This document shows, one piece after another, positions 43,251 through 52,943 of a stretch of 64,000 nt of DNA (position 1 is its first letter; each line of letters begins with the position of its first letter). The DNA is from Mesostigma viride. Lineage: Eukaryota; Streptophyta; Mesostigmatophyceae; Mesostigmatales; Mesostigmataceae. Location of the stretch: contig RPFO01000072.1 of NCBI GenBank assembly GCA_009746045.1, forward strand, positions 5,514,507-5,578,506. The letters run 5' to 3'. Below the pieces are notes generated by a model. The model had not been told where the DNA came from and ran no database searches. It saw only the letters and a program-made list of their open reading frames with translations. The position numbers and the translations under genes are program-made.

Positions 43251-46200
43251 CTAGGTCCTAGTTACAGGGGTGTGGGCACCGCGGCCCGAATCGCTATGAA
43301 TGCCATACTTGGTCACACGCGGAGCCCCCACAGGCTTGGGGGTGGTCTCCTTCATCACTACTTGCCATCTATCCTTGCGCACCATCTGCCTCCATATTAC
43401 AGACAAACCAGGAGGCTGCCCGGGGGTGAGCCCGTCACGTCTAGCTAGTGTAGCACATGTCCATGCCGAGTCTATCACGAAAAGTCCACGGGTGGCGGCC
43501 CTGCCGCGCGCGGCCGGGGGCACGCCAGGTGAGGACATATCGCCCAGGCTGGGCGGGCTTGGTGCCAGCTAGTCTATCTGATGTATCTACCTGATCTGTG
43601 CGGGCCAGATGCCCGGCTAGGCCCAGGCGCCTGTGCCTAATAATGTGGGAAACATAGGGCAAATCAGCGTACAAATCCTCATTACTATAATGTGCAAACC
43701 AAAGGGGATGTTAAGGGCCTTGCGCAGCATCTTGGTAACGGCGCCGTCGAGTCGTTGCTCCAGCTCCTGCATCAGTGTCCACGTCTCGGCGCCGTAGGTC
43801 AGGATCGTCAGAATGACGACCTTGAAGAGGTCACGCTTGACGATCCGGGGTAGGGCGGGGTTGCTCCACCAGCGGCGGTGGTCATGGAGGTGCGCCCACG
43901 CCATGCCGATCCGTGTCGTCATGTCGTCCTCGCAGTCGGGAAGCCAACTGCCGAGCAGCTTGAAGCGGCCTGAAGGAGGGTAGTTGACCTCGGCATCGTC
44001 TAAGAGGCTGAGTGTGGGTGGGGGCCCTGCCATGCCGAGGGCCAGGGCCTCCGTTTTGGGGCTGATTTCTAGACCAACCGCCCGAGCCTCGAGCGCCAGG
44101 CAGTCCAGCCAAAGTTGGGCAGACTCCGGCTTCTCGATGAGCGTGATGTCGTCGGCGTAAATGAGGTCAGCTAGTAAATTCTGCTTGTTAGTCGGCCCCC
44201 CTTCCCCAAGCTCGTTCGTGATCGCTAGGCCAGGGGCACGGCCTGCAATGCTAGGAAAGCGAGCACGTGCCTGGCGCATAACATAATCCACTACAATTAT
44301 AAACAGGTACGGCGACAGGACGCAACCCTGCCAGACGCCGGTCTGCAGTGGGCATGGCGGGGTAATGCCGTGTTGAGTGCGCACCGAAGTGGTCGACCCC
44401 TCATACAGCGTGCGGATGACGGTAATCAGGGGAGTGGGGACGCGAGCGCGAGCAAGTACAGCCCATAGAGCGTCCCAGAGGACAGAATCAAAAGCCTTGA
44501 TGAAGTCGACGAAGAATCATCAAGATTGCGGGAAACTCACCAGGTTGCAGGAGAGCGATTTCCTCGAAGAGGCGACGCGCGACGAAGATGGCCATGACGG
44601 TGTTGCGCCCAGGATGGAAGCCCGTTTGACTTTCCCCAAGGTGACAGTCGAGAGCAGAACGAAGGCGGTTGAGGATCATGCGCATGAACAACTTAAGTGC
44701 GGCGCTCTGGATGCATACTCCTCTGTAGTTGGCGGGGTCGTCAGGGGAACCTTTGTTTTTGTACAGCATAATACGGTAGCTGTGCTGCCACTCAGGAATC
44801 GGCGGCGCGTCGGCAAGCAGGATCCGGTTGCAGACGTCAAGCAGGAACCCCGTGAGCGCCGTCAGCTTAATCACCGGGGCTGGGAGCTGGTCAGGTCGAT
44901 CCAACGGTGGCATAGAAGCGGAGTTGCTTGGCGGCGGTGCTCAGCTCGAGCTCGGTGAACGGCGGGAGCTCGTTGGGGTCGGCCAGGGGTTCCGTCAGGG
45001 CTGGGTTCGTGTAGTCCTGCTCAGCGGCGGGCGGCGTGGGCGGCGCAGGGACGTCCGCAGGCGCTACTGCCAGGCGTGCGGCCGCCAGAGGGCCAAGCGG
45101 CGGAGGCGGCGGGGGGGCGCCGAGCAGCCGGGACTGGGAGGAATACCACTGGTCTAGCTGCTGCTGCGGTGAGCCAGCGAGCGTCCGCGGCGCCGGCTGC
45201 GCGCCGCCGGCGGGCCGTTGGGCGTGACGCAGGCGGGTCCAGGCGTACTTGCCGTGCTGGTCCTTGAGGTGGGCGAAGTACTCGCGGACAGGAAGGTCCT
45301 CCTGCTCCTTGGTCGCCTGCCGGATGGCCGAGTGGTAATCGGCTTTGAGGCGGGCGTAGCGGGCGGGGTCGTTGTTGTCTCGCAGGGCTTGCCGGGCGTG
45401 GATGATGGCGGGGAGCCGGTGCAGGCTGGTGAACCGGGGCGGGCGGCGGGGGGGCAGCAGGGCCCCGGCCGCGGGCAGCTTGTCAGCGAGGTGCCGAAGG
45501 GCCGATGCCGGGCCGGCAGCGAACAGCTGGGCGTGGCTGGCCGGGATGTCCAGCGCGTCGACGAACGCCTCTGCCGCGCGCTTGTGGGCGCGTTTTTCAG
45601 GGAAGTCCTCCAGAGCGTCGTCAGATTTCTCAAGCAACTGAAGTGTGCGCAAATCAGGTGGTGCCACGTGCTTACGAAAGGGCGAGGGGAATCGCAGGCG
45701 GATGCGGGCGGTGACGATGCGATGATCGGAGCGCACCAGGGGGATCACATGCGAGCGAGCAGCTAGTACAGAGCCTTGATGACGCTTGCATGCGCATTAC
45801 AACATAGTCGATGCAGCGTTCAGTGCCAGTTGGCGAGGTGTGTGTGACCAAAGCATCTGGACTATGTGGAAAGCGGGTGTTGGCAGTGACCAAATCGCAT
45901 GTCATAAGCAAATCAGCAAAAAGTTCAGTGTTGGCATTGGAGATCGTACCGTTGGGGGCGTGCTGACATCCGCCAGTACCCGGTGGTAGCGTGGCGTTGG
46001 CGTCCAACAGCAGAGCGAGGTAGTTGCGACCAGGGATGCCGTTCGCCAGGTTCTCCAGCGCTGCAAAGAAGTCGTTGCGGTCTTGTTCTGGGTGGCCGGA
46101 GTGGGGTGCGTAACCAACGCCCACCGTCAGGGCGTAGGTCGAGTGGCCCTCCATCGAATGAAAAGTGGCCACAAGGAGCCGAGCGTTGACCAGCTGGGGT

Positions 46201-46900
46201 TCGCCCATGTGGCGTACGGCGAGCGGGGAGCAGAGGAGACCGACGCCCCCGTTCCCAGTGCCGTCGCCGCCTCCGTAGTAGAACCGCCAGCCGTCGATGT
46301 CGTCAGCCGCAAGGGCAGTTGATCCGCGGGCCGATGCAGTGCGCCTGTGTTCTTGGATTCCCAGGATGGCGATATTATTGTCGATGCAGAAACCAATAAG
46401 ATTGGAGACTCGATGGCACTGACAGTCGTCACTGCGCAGGCAGTGACAGCGGTCAGCGTCGGGCTGGAGCGTGCGGGCGTTGAAGGTGGCGATGACCAAG
46501 GGCGCGCGTTGACCGAAAAGGGGGGTGCAGGCGGGGGTGGGGGCGGAGATGGAGCAGGGTGGTGATGGGGTGGGGGTGGAGGTGGTGGGGTAGGGGGGGC
46601 GGGTTGGGGACTTATGCTTTCAATCACCGTTTCGATTCTTCCTGCCAACGCGTCGAGGCGACGCTGACGGTTGGCTCGGGTGGCCAGGTAGAATGAGTCT
46701 GCGTCTGCACGCATAAGAAATGCGTGCAGTCTGAGGAGGTTTCGGAGGCGGCCGCGCGAGGCGGGGCGAACCTGGCTCACTGCCGACCCGGTGCTCTCTC
46801 TCCGACAGCCCGAGGGCTGCGAAGGCAAAGGGGCGGGAAGGGGAGTTAGGCAGATCCCACTGCTAGAGCCGCGGAGCCGCGGGGCCGCGAGCGTCGTCAT
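43251..46900 (-). pseudogene. LINE ORF2: APE endonuclease plus reverse transcriptase, frameshifted
   Basis: Starts with ATG at 46900, overlapping the ORF1 stop as ATGA. Endonuclease block (46499-45700): VIATFNARTL, LGIQEHRR, LLLDANATLP and SDHRIV, so the Asn, Glu, Asp-x-Asn and His catalytic positions are kept. RT block: FVDFIKAFDSV (about 44515), VWQGCVLSPYLFI (about 44330) and LIYADDITLIEKPES (about 44165), then the C-terminal GLAGHLARTDQVD. The frame changes at least five times, one at a C6 run near 46530. The conserved KAPGPD-type region near 44920 is damaged. The protein would nick DNA and copy the LINE RNA at the nick. Confidence 0.75.
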
Positions 46901-47351
46901 TGATAGGAGAGAAGGGTTCGCAGCGCGGGCTCCGGCTCAGGTGCAAAGCGAACGAATTTATTAGGGGGACGGCCAAGCCTGGCAGCCATACCTGAGTTGA
47001 AGTTGCCCCGGCGGATCCCCACACGTGCTGGGGAGCAGGTGACCGTCGATGCCGGTGGCGATGGCGGTGACGGCGGGGGCCGAGCAGGGGGCTGGGGCGC
47101 TGGCACGGCGGTATCCATGGGGGTCGCCGTCATTGGAGGAAGGTCCTGGCCGTTAATGCGGACGATGAAGACGCCATTAAAGAGACGGGCATAGATGCTG
47201 CACCGTAGTTGCGGGTTGGCCTGCTTGGCTGCCCGAGCCTCATGGACCTCCGGCCGGTTCAGGGCGGCAGCCCGGGCCTCAAGCTGCTCCGGGGTATAGT
47301 AATCGTCGATGCTCAGTTGGGTATCGTGGAGGTTCCGGCGGGCCTTCTGCA
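46897..47351 (-). CDS. LINE ORF1, C-terminal part (after the gypsy insertion)
   Basis: Continues ORF1 from residue 339 or so: QKARRNLHDTQLSIDDYYT, RCSIYARLFNGVFIVRING, then a Pro-rich tail, ending in TGA at 46897-46899. The segment joins in frame to 58468-59482 once the gypsy element and one CCTG copy are removed. The complete product would have 489 residues. Confidence 0.75.
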
Positions 47352-47355
47352 CCTG
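47352..47355. repeat. CCTG target duplication of the gypsy element, left
   Basis: The same four bases occur at 58468-58471. A 4-bp duplication is typical for Ty3/gypsy integrases. Confidence 0.8.
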
Positions 47356-47496
47356 TGTCGCGTCTGCGTGCCACAATCTCCGGCGCCACCATGGCGGCTG
47401 GCCACTCAGCTTAATTTGGTAAAACCCAAATGAGCTGAGCTGGTGCCTGCCTTAACTGCATGCCCTGTGGGGTGGGCGAGGACCTGTCCCATGATT
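47356..47496 (-). repeat. repeat B2, outer end of the gypsy element
   Basis: 141 bp, from AATCATGGGACAGG to ACGCGACA in element sense. It matches B1 (48750-48892) except for a 2-base difference near 47441, and it forms the 3' terminus of the integrated element. Confidence 0.85.
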
Positions 47497-47497
47497 G

Positions 47498-48747
47498 AAT
47501 GAAAAGAGGGCTCTCAGCCGAGGACAAGGAACTGTCCCTCGTGCCTGATGACCACCTTCTTGATCCCCTTGTGTACCGTCGCGTGCCGCGTTTGAATATC
47601 CTTGCTGGGGCGTTAGCTAGACGCTCCAACTACTCTAATTGCGACAATATGATGGTGCAAGAGGGTGCTTTTGCCTCCCCTGCTATAGAACAATGCTTTC
47701 ACAACACACACTTTGCACAGTCTGATGATGAAGCCGCATATGCGGAATTTATTGAGAAAGTTAATACAATTACAACACGTTGATAGTCTCAATATCGATG
47801 CACTCCATGCTCACGAGCCCGCAGTTAGGCAGCGCTCCATGACATGCTACCGGCCTTGCTCCCAAGGAAAGGGAGAAACACGAAGGCCACTAACGAGAGA
47901 CTCGAAGAGACTACACGCTGCGTGAGAGTCCTCTTCGACTATGAACCAAACCATTCGTCATGCCACACGCATGACACACGCCACACTTGTCAGTCCAGCC
48001 AGGAATGCCAAAACTATCTTGCTGCCTGAACCATGCAAATAGAAACCGCATTCCAGTTGCCGTCCTGGCTTTCTACCACACATGCCAACAAAAGCAGGAA
48101 GGCATCCCGACAAATCTAAATTGCTACCCTGTTGCCGATCTCATCTCCTAGAGGCTCCGGCATTTCTGTCCCTGGGAATGTCCGGCATTGAGTCACGTCC
48201 ACCAAGGTCGAAGCATAATATCCTTCAGACAATCTGCACGCTCACACCTTGCGTGTGAGTGGCCCAGCAAACATTGCGTCTAATCGTTCCTTTCTAGAAG
48301 AAATCCCTTTGTAGGGCTGCCAGCGATTTCGCATTCATTCCAGCGATCTGGCTCCGCACCGCAAATTGTCCTTTTCCATTTTCTGTCCAGTCCTCATAAC
48401 GTTGACCCGCTATTCTACACCACAAAGACACCTGGCCTGTCAATAGCCTCGGCGCTGTTGAAGTCCAGCAGTCCAGCTTCAGCTCCAGCTGTCCACTAAC
48501 ACGCGTATGATCCTCTCGACGCTGCGCACTTGTGCTGCCGTCCGCTCAAGTCAGTGCTGCGCGCCCAGCTGTGCCTGGCCCGGCGCGCGTGCACGTACAC
48601 TTTCGTCCGCTCTTATGCTGCAAGTGCTAGTGTCCCCCCCGGTCACTAGCCTTTGTCGAAAATGCGTAGAAAACAAATTCCTTGCGCACGTCACCGGTCT
48701 TGTGCATAGTGGGCGCCGCCCGGATGACATAGCTCGCGTCCGTGACA
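47498..48747 (-). repeat. repeat A2 of the gypsy element
   Basis: 1250 bp, nearly identical to A1 at 57217-58467. Differences seen are single bases (for example CATATGCGG versus CACATGCGG) and one C in a homopolymer. It contains the hairpin and the 14-nt primer-like segment at 47900-47913. Confidence 0.9.
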
Positions 48748-48749
48748 GC

Positions 48750-48892
48750 TGTCGCGTCTGCGTGCCACAATCTCCGGCGCCACCATGGCGGCTGGCCACT
48801 CAGCTTAATTTGGTAAAACCCAAATGAGCTGAGCTGACGTGCCTGCCTTAACTGCATGCCCTGTGGGGTGGGCGAGGACCTGTCCCATGATT
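48750..48892 (-). repeat. repeat B1 of the gypsy element
   Basis: 143-bp copy of B2, located between the polypurine tract and A2 and separated from A2 by GC. In reverse-transcription terms B1-GC-A2 would be the complete LTR (1395 bp). Confidence 0.85.
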
Positions 48893-48902
48893 CCCCCCCT
48901 CG
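48893..48902 (-). promoter_or_regulatory. polypurine tract of the DNMT gypsy element
   Basis: On the minus strand GCGAGGGGGGG is followed by AATCATGGG, the first bases of B1. This is the position where plus-strand DNA synthesis should start. Confidence 0.75.
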
Positions 48903-48918
48903 CTGGCGACCGGCCCCA

Positions 48919-50427
48919 TCACGAAGACAGCGATCGTACCAAGACAAGGGCAGCGGTGACCGCAGTCAAGCTGCGGGAGGTAAACTGCGCAGCGGTGCAC
49001 ACTGGACAAAACCAATCCCCCTCCGGAATGCTGGTGACCACTGGCTGCAAGCACTGCATGTGCCAACCACAGTTACACTGATCACACAATAACATGGACT
49101 CCGCCTGATCGACCCGGTGACAAACCTGACACTGGGCGTCCTTGACTCGGCGAGACGTGTGCGGTTGGAGGTCGTGGACCAAATTGGGCAGCGAGCAGGG
49201 ACTGAGATTGCTGAGGTTGTCAGTCGTACGGCTCCCGTCGGCGCCCTCCAAAATTGCCACTCCCGATGGTTTGATAGCCACAATGCGCAAAATGGTGGGC
49301 CCCGCCTCCACATCCAAAGTGTGCTTCAGCTGAGTGCGCAGGAAAACATACTGCCCTGGCCTAAACCGCAGCTGGCGAGCCATGTATGCGCCCCCCCGGC
49401 GCTGAGCGTAGCGCAGGGAGTCCCTGTGCTGAGCAATGAACAAGTTGTTCATCGCGATGGGCATGACCTTCTTAAAAGTCTCTGCCCTGGCCAGCACCTC
49501 AACCAAAAATTGCTGAGCGTTGTCGAAGGCCATGGGTTCGGGGTGCGCAACCTGTGCCTCCGTAGGCAAAAGAGGATTACGCCCGAACAGAAGGAAATAC
49601 GGGGAGAAGGTAGCGAGAGACTCCTGGGGAGACATGCGATAACCCATGGCAATCCATGCCAACTCGCGATCCCACCTGGCCGACTCCGGCACCTGCAGGC
49701 TCCACTTGCGCAGCGCCTGCTTGACGGTCTGCACCAATCTCTCAGCCAAACCATTGGCCTGAGGATGCTCCCGAGAAGTGCGACGGTGATCAATAAGACA
49801 TCCATCCAGCAACTCCTGGAACTCACCCCTGAACTCACCACCCTGGTCCGTGACTACCTCCGCGGGAGCCCCAAACCTGGTGATGTCCGCAAAATGCTTC
49901 GCTGTGGTAGCGGCATGCTTGTCAGCAATGGGGATCAACTCAACCCATTTGCTAAAGCTCTCCACGCATACCATGACATAGAGGTTGCCGTCAGGGCTCT
50001 CCTGAAACGGCCCGCACAGATCGACGTGCCAGCGATAAAACAAGCCCTTGATGGGAAGCGACATCAGCTCCTTGGCACCATGATCTGCGCTAAAGTTAGC
50101 CTTGGTTCGAGCACACGGGACACAGCTGGCCACTACCTGGGCCACCGTGTGTCGCATGTTATTCCACCAATAGCTGGTCCGTACGAGGCTGAGCGTGCGA
50201 TTGCCACCCAAGTGACCATACCGCTCGTGGTACGCCTGCACTATAGCAACGCGCTTGTCAGGCGGTGGGACGACCACCCTACGCTTGCCCAACAGCTTGT
50301 ACAAAACCCCATCTTCCCAACCATAGGTTGCAGCCCTGTGCTGCACCCTGTTCAACTCCGTCGCCTTCTGAGCAGGAGTCCAATCGACTGGAGTAGGAGT
50401 CAAGACAGCACCCTGCACTTGCTCCAA
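48919..50427 (-). CDS. gypsy integrase with C-terminal PHD finger
   Basis: 502-residue frame overlapping the RT frame by 28 nt in the -1 frame. The HHCC zinc domain lies at 67-105 (HERYGHLGG to CVPCARTK). The catalytic core has HVDLCG (D135), VTDQGGEF (D194) and HPQANGLAERL (E229), so the DDE triad is complete. After a basic DNA-binding region the C-terminus carries CQVCHRVDQAESMLLCDQCN through DWFCPVC (433-477), a C4HC3 PHD finger. Integrase inserts the cDNA into chromosomes. PHD fingers often read histone H3 tails, so this one may steer insertion, as chromodomains do in chromoviruses. Start codon uncertain (no ATG at the frame start). Confidence 0.9.
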   Translation of the reverse strand: MEQVQGAVLTPTPVDWTPAQKATELNRVQHRAATYGWEDGVLYKLLGKRRVVVPPPDKRVAIVQAYHERYGHLGGNRTLSLVRTSYWWNNMRHTVAQVVASCVPCARTKANFSADHGAKELMSLPIKGLFYRWHVDLCGPFQESPDGNLYVMVCVESFSKWVELIPIADKHAATTAKHFADITRFGAPAEVVTDQGGEFRGEFQELLDGCLIDHRRTSREHPQANGLAERLVQTVKQALRKWSLQVPESARWDRELAWIAMGYRMSPQESLATFSPYFLLFGRNPLLPTEAQVAHPEPMAFDNAQQFLVEVLARAETFKKVMPIAMNNLFIAQHRDSLRYAQRRGGAYMARQLRFRPGQYVFLRTQLKHTLDVEAGPTILRIVAIKPSGVAILEGADGSRTTDNLSNLSPCSLPNLVHDLQPHTSRRVKDAQCQVCHRVDQAESMLLCDQCNCGWHMQCLQPVVTSIPEGDWFCPVCTAAQFTSRSLTAVTAALVLVRSLSS

Positions 50428-52943
50428 ACTCGACCATCTAGCCAGATATCAGCGGTGTAGCAATCAGCAAGAGAGCTACGCGCTAAGAGAGCCTGCACAG
50501 CGATCAGCTGCTGCAGAGAAGGATCAATGTCAAAGGACAGAGACCTACCCTCTTCCATAGCGCACACAGCTTTGGATGGCGTGAATGGCGACGGCCGCAC
50601 CGGGTCGTCGCTGATGCCGAAGTCCGCCACAGAGTACTCGACACTGCGCCACCACGCCTCCTCCTCATCGTCGGCCGCATACCCAGCAGCGTTCACAAAG
50701 ACCACAGAACCAGACGAGCCCTCGGCACCCATGGCCCGGGCTCCAGTGTGGTCAACAGTGGTAGGCATGGCGTATCGGGATAGCACATCGGCGTTGACAT
50801 GGTCCTTGCCGGCCCGATGCACAATGGTCATGTGGTACTCCTGGATAATCATGGCCCATCGGGCGAGCTTACCCGTCAGGTTGGTGTTGGTCATTAGCCA
50901 CTGAAGCGGCTGGTGGTCTGTCACCAGAGTAAACACGCGCCCAAATAAATACGGGCGAAAGTGCTTGATGGCCCACACCACAGCCAGTGCCTCCCCCTCA
51001 TAGGAAGAATACCGGCTCTCCGCTGGGTTGTTGCTGCGACTAGCATAAGCAATAACGTGCTCGCGCCCATCACCATCCTTTTGCGCCAAGACCGCACCCA
51101 GTCCTACCTTGGACCAGTCGGTATATAACACAAATGGCAAAGCATAGTCAGGGGCGCGCAGAATCGGTGCCGACGTGAGCTCCTGCTTGATTGTCTCGAT
51201 GGCGCGTTGCTGTGCGGGACCCCACGCCCACACGCACCCCTTCTTGAGTAACTCGGTCAAGGGCTTCACCTTGCTGCTGAAGTTCTCAATGTAACCTCGG
51301 TAATAGCCAGCCAAACCCAAATACGCCCGCACCCCTGAGACATCCGTGGGTACGGCGGCCTGCGCAATGGATTCGACCTTGGCGGCATCAGGCGTCCGGC
51401 CACCCGGCACAATCTGATGACCAAGGAATGAGAGGGTCCGCTGGGCGAACTTGCACTTCTCAGGGTGCAGCCGCATATTATGCTCCTCGAGAGCCAAGCG
51501 AACCTGCTCCAAGTGCGCCAGGTGCTCCTCAAATGTCGCGCTAAAGACGATTACATCATCAATGTAACAAGCGGCGAAAGGAAGACCTGCAAGCACTTTG
51601 TCCATAGCTCGTTGGAAAACAGCACTAGCGTTGCGGTGCCCAAAGGGCATGCGCACCCACTCATACAAATTGCCGCCCCCCCAGAATGCAAGCTTCCGCT
51701 GATCCTCCGGCGCAACTGCGATCTGATGAAAGCCGCTACGCAGGTCCAGCGAGGACACAAACTTCACATGAGGAGATATCTTATCCAGGACATCATCCAC
51801 ACGTGGCATGGGGTAACGGTCCACGGGTGTGTGTGCATTCAGCAACCGCAGATCGGTGGCCATGCGCATACCCGTCCATGCCCCGGTGATAGCGTCCTTC
51901 TTGGGCGCAACGACAACGGCAGCAGCATAGCTGGAGGAAGATTGCCTGATGATACCGGCATCCTCTAACTCCTTGCATTGCTCGGCTACAAAATCCAACT
52001 CGGCCTGACTCAGGCGATGCTGGCGTCGGAACAAAGGAGTGTCAGTGTCCAATGGAACACGCATGGTCCCACCATTGAAACACCCCAGTTCATCACTTGT
52101 GAAAGCGAAGGCCCCCCTTGCAGTGCCTAGCCACTTTAGCATGGCTGAGCGCTGCGCATCAGAAAGGTGTTCGCCAATAGCCCAGGGGTGCGTATCCGCG
52201 GGATCACCCACAGCTACCGCATGTGCCTCAAGATGCGGCGCCCTAGCCGCATCGTCGTGGAACAAGGAAAAGGCTGCCACACCTGGTGTGACACCCACCG
52301 CCGGAGCCTCGCGTGCCGCACGGTGTATTACCCGATGCAGCGTGGGCTCGCCGGCCAGCACGGTGCTGGTCAGCAGGGCGGTCATGAGAATGATAGTCCA
52401 CACCTGTCGCAGACGCCACCCCCATGCTGATGAAGTCCCCGTCGCTGCAGGGCGCTTCAGTTTGGCTGCGCGCGCCTCAACCTGCTGAGGCGGATTGGCT
52501 GGGGACGCCCCCCCAGACTGGCGCACGGCAACCGATGCAAGCAGCACATACCCGACCTGCAACACCGACATAGCCTGGCCTATCAAAGACCAGCGCTCAC
52601 TCTCGAGCACGCCCGGCAGCGCCGAGGCCCCGACATGAAAACCCATGCTGGCCTCACGAAATTCTGCGGGTGGCTGCACCAACAGACCGGTGGTAGTGTC
52701 CCAAACGAGACCCTTACCCCGATCACGGTATGCTGTCGACCCTTGGTAACTGACCAGGGTCGGCAGTGCACACATGGGGCTCCCGACCCGGTTGACGCGT
52801 GCATACGGTGGGCGATCCTCGCTATCCACCTTCTGCGTGACTAGGTGGGAAGGCAATGCTACCTCCGCAGACACACTCGGATGCTGCCTTGCTACGGCCC
52901 CAAGACCGCCTGCACACCGGTCGCACACGCCACGTTGGTCCAA
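50400..52943 (-). CDS. gypsy reverse transcriptase and RNase H, with the DNMT C-terminal part
   Basis: 847-residue frame. Residues 60-135 resemble the end of a C5-cytosine methyltransferase (TLVSYQGSTAYRD, FREASMGF, then ERWSLIGQAMSVLQVGYVL as motif X). A hydrophobic stretch WTIILMTALLTSTVLAG lies at 182-198. RT spans about 290-510 with LDLRSGFHQI and the active site YIDDVIVFS (460-468). RNase H spans about 600-730 with LYTDWSKVGLGAVL, YEGEALAVVWAIKHFRPY and VTDHQPLQWL, all acidic residues present. It begins 52 nt inside the preceding frame, shifted by -1. RT copies the RNA and RNase H removes the template. Confidence 0.9.
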   Translation of the reverse strand: MDQRGVCDRCAGGLGAVARQHPSVSAEVALPSHLVTQKVDSEDRPPYARVNRVGSPMCALPTLVSYQGSTAYRDRGKGLVWDTTTGLLVQPPAEFREASMGFHVGASALPGVLESERWSLIGQAMSVLQVGYVLLASVAVRQSGGASPANPPQQVEARAAKLKRPAATGTSSAWGWRLRQVWTIILMTALLTSTVLAGEPTLHRVIHRAAREAPAVGVTPGVAAFSLFHDDAARAPHLEAHAVAVGDPADTHPWAIGEHLSDAQRSAMLKWLGTARGAFAFTSDELGCFNGGTMRVPLDTDTPLFRRQHRLSQAELDFVAEQCKELEDAGIIRQSSSSYAAAVVVAPKKDAITGAWTGMRMATDLRLLNAHTPVDRYPMPRVDDVLDKISPHVKFVSSLDLRSGFHQIAVAPEDQRKLAFWGGGNLYEWVRMPFGHRNASAVFQRAMDKVLAGLPFAACYIDDVIVFSATFEEHLAHLEQVRLALEEHNMRLHPEKCKFAQRTLSFLGHQIVPGGRTPDAAKVESIAQAAVPTDVSGVRAYLGLAGYYRGYIENFSSKVKPLTELLKKGCVWAWGPAQQRAIETIKQELTSAPILRAPDYALPFVLYTDWSKVGLGAVLAQKDGDGREHVIAYASRSNNPAESRYSSYEGEALAVVWAIKHFRPYLFGRVFTLVTDHQPLQWLMTNTNLTGKLARWAMIIQEYHMTIVHRAGKDHVNADVLSRYAMPTTVDHTGARAMGAEGSSGSVVFVNAAGYAADDEEEAWWRSVEYSVADFGISDDPVRPSPFTPSKAVCAMEEGRSLSFDIDPSLQQLIAVQALLARSSLADCYTADIWLDGRVWSKCRVLS

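Noticed and set aside
47356-48892. Ordinary LTR consisting of A plus B at both ends of the gypsy element
   Set aside because: The 5' side has A followed directly by the primer site with no B, and the 3' side has an extra B before A. An ordinary LTR model would need a separate loss of B and a separate gain of B, whereas one permutation explains both.
49117-50460. 447-codon plus-strand frame opposite the integrase
   Set aside because: It mirrors the minus-strand integrase, which has all catalytic residues. The plus frame has no recognisable domain.
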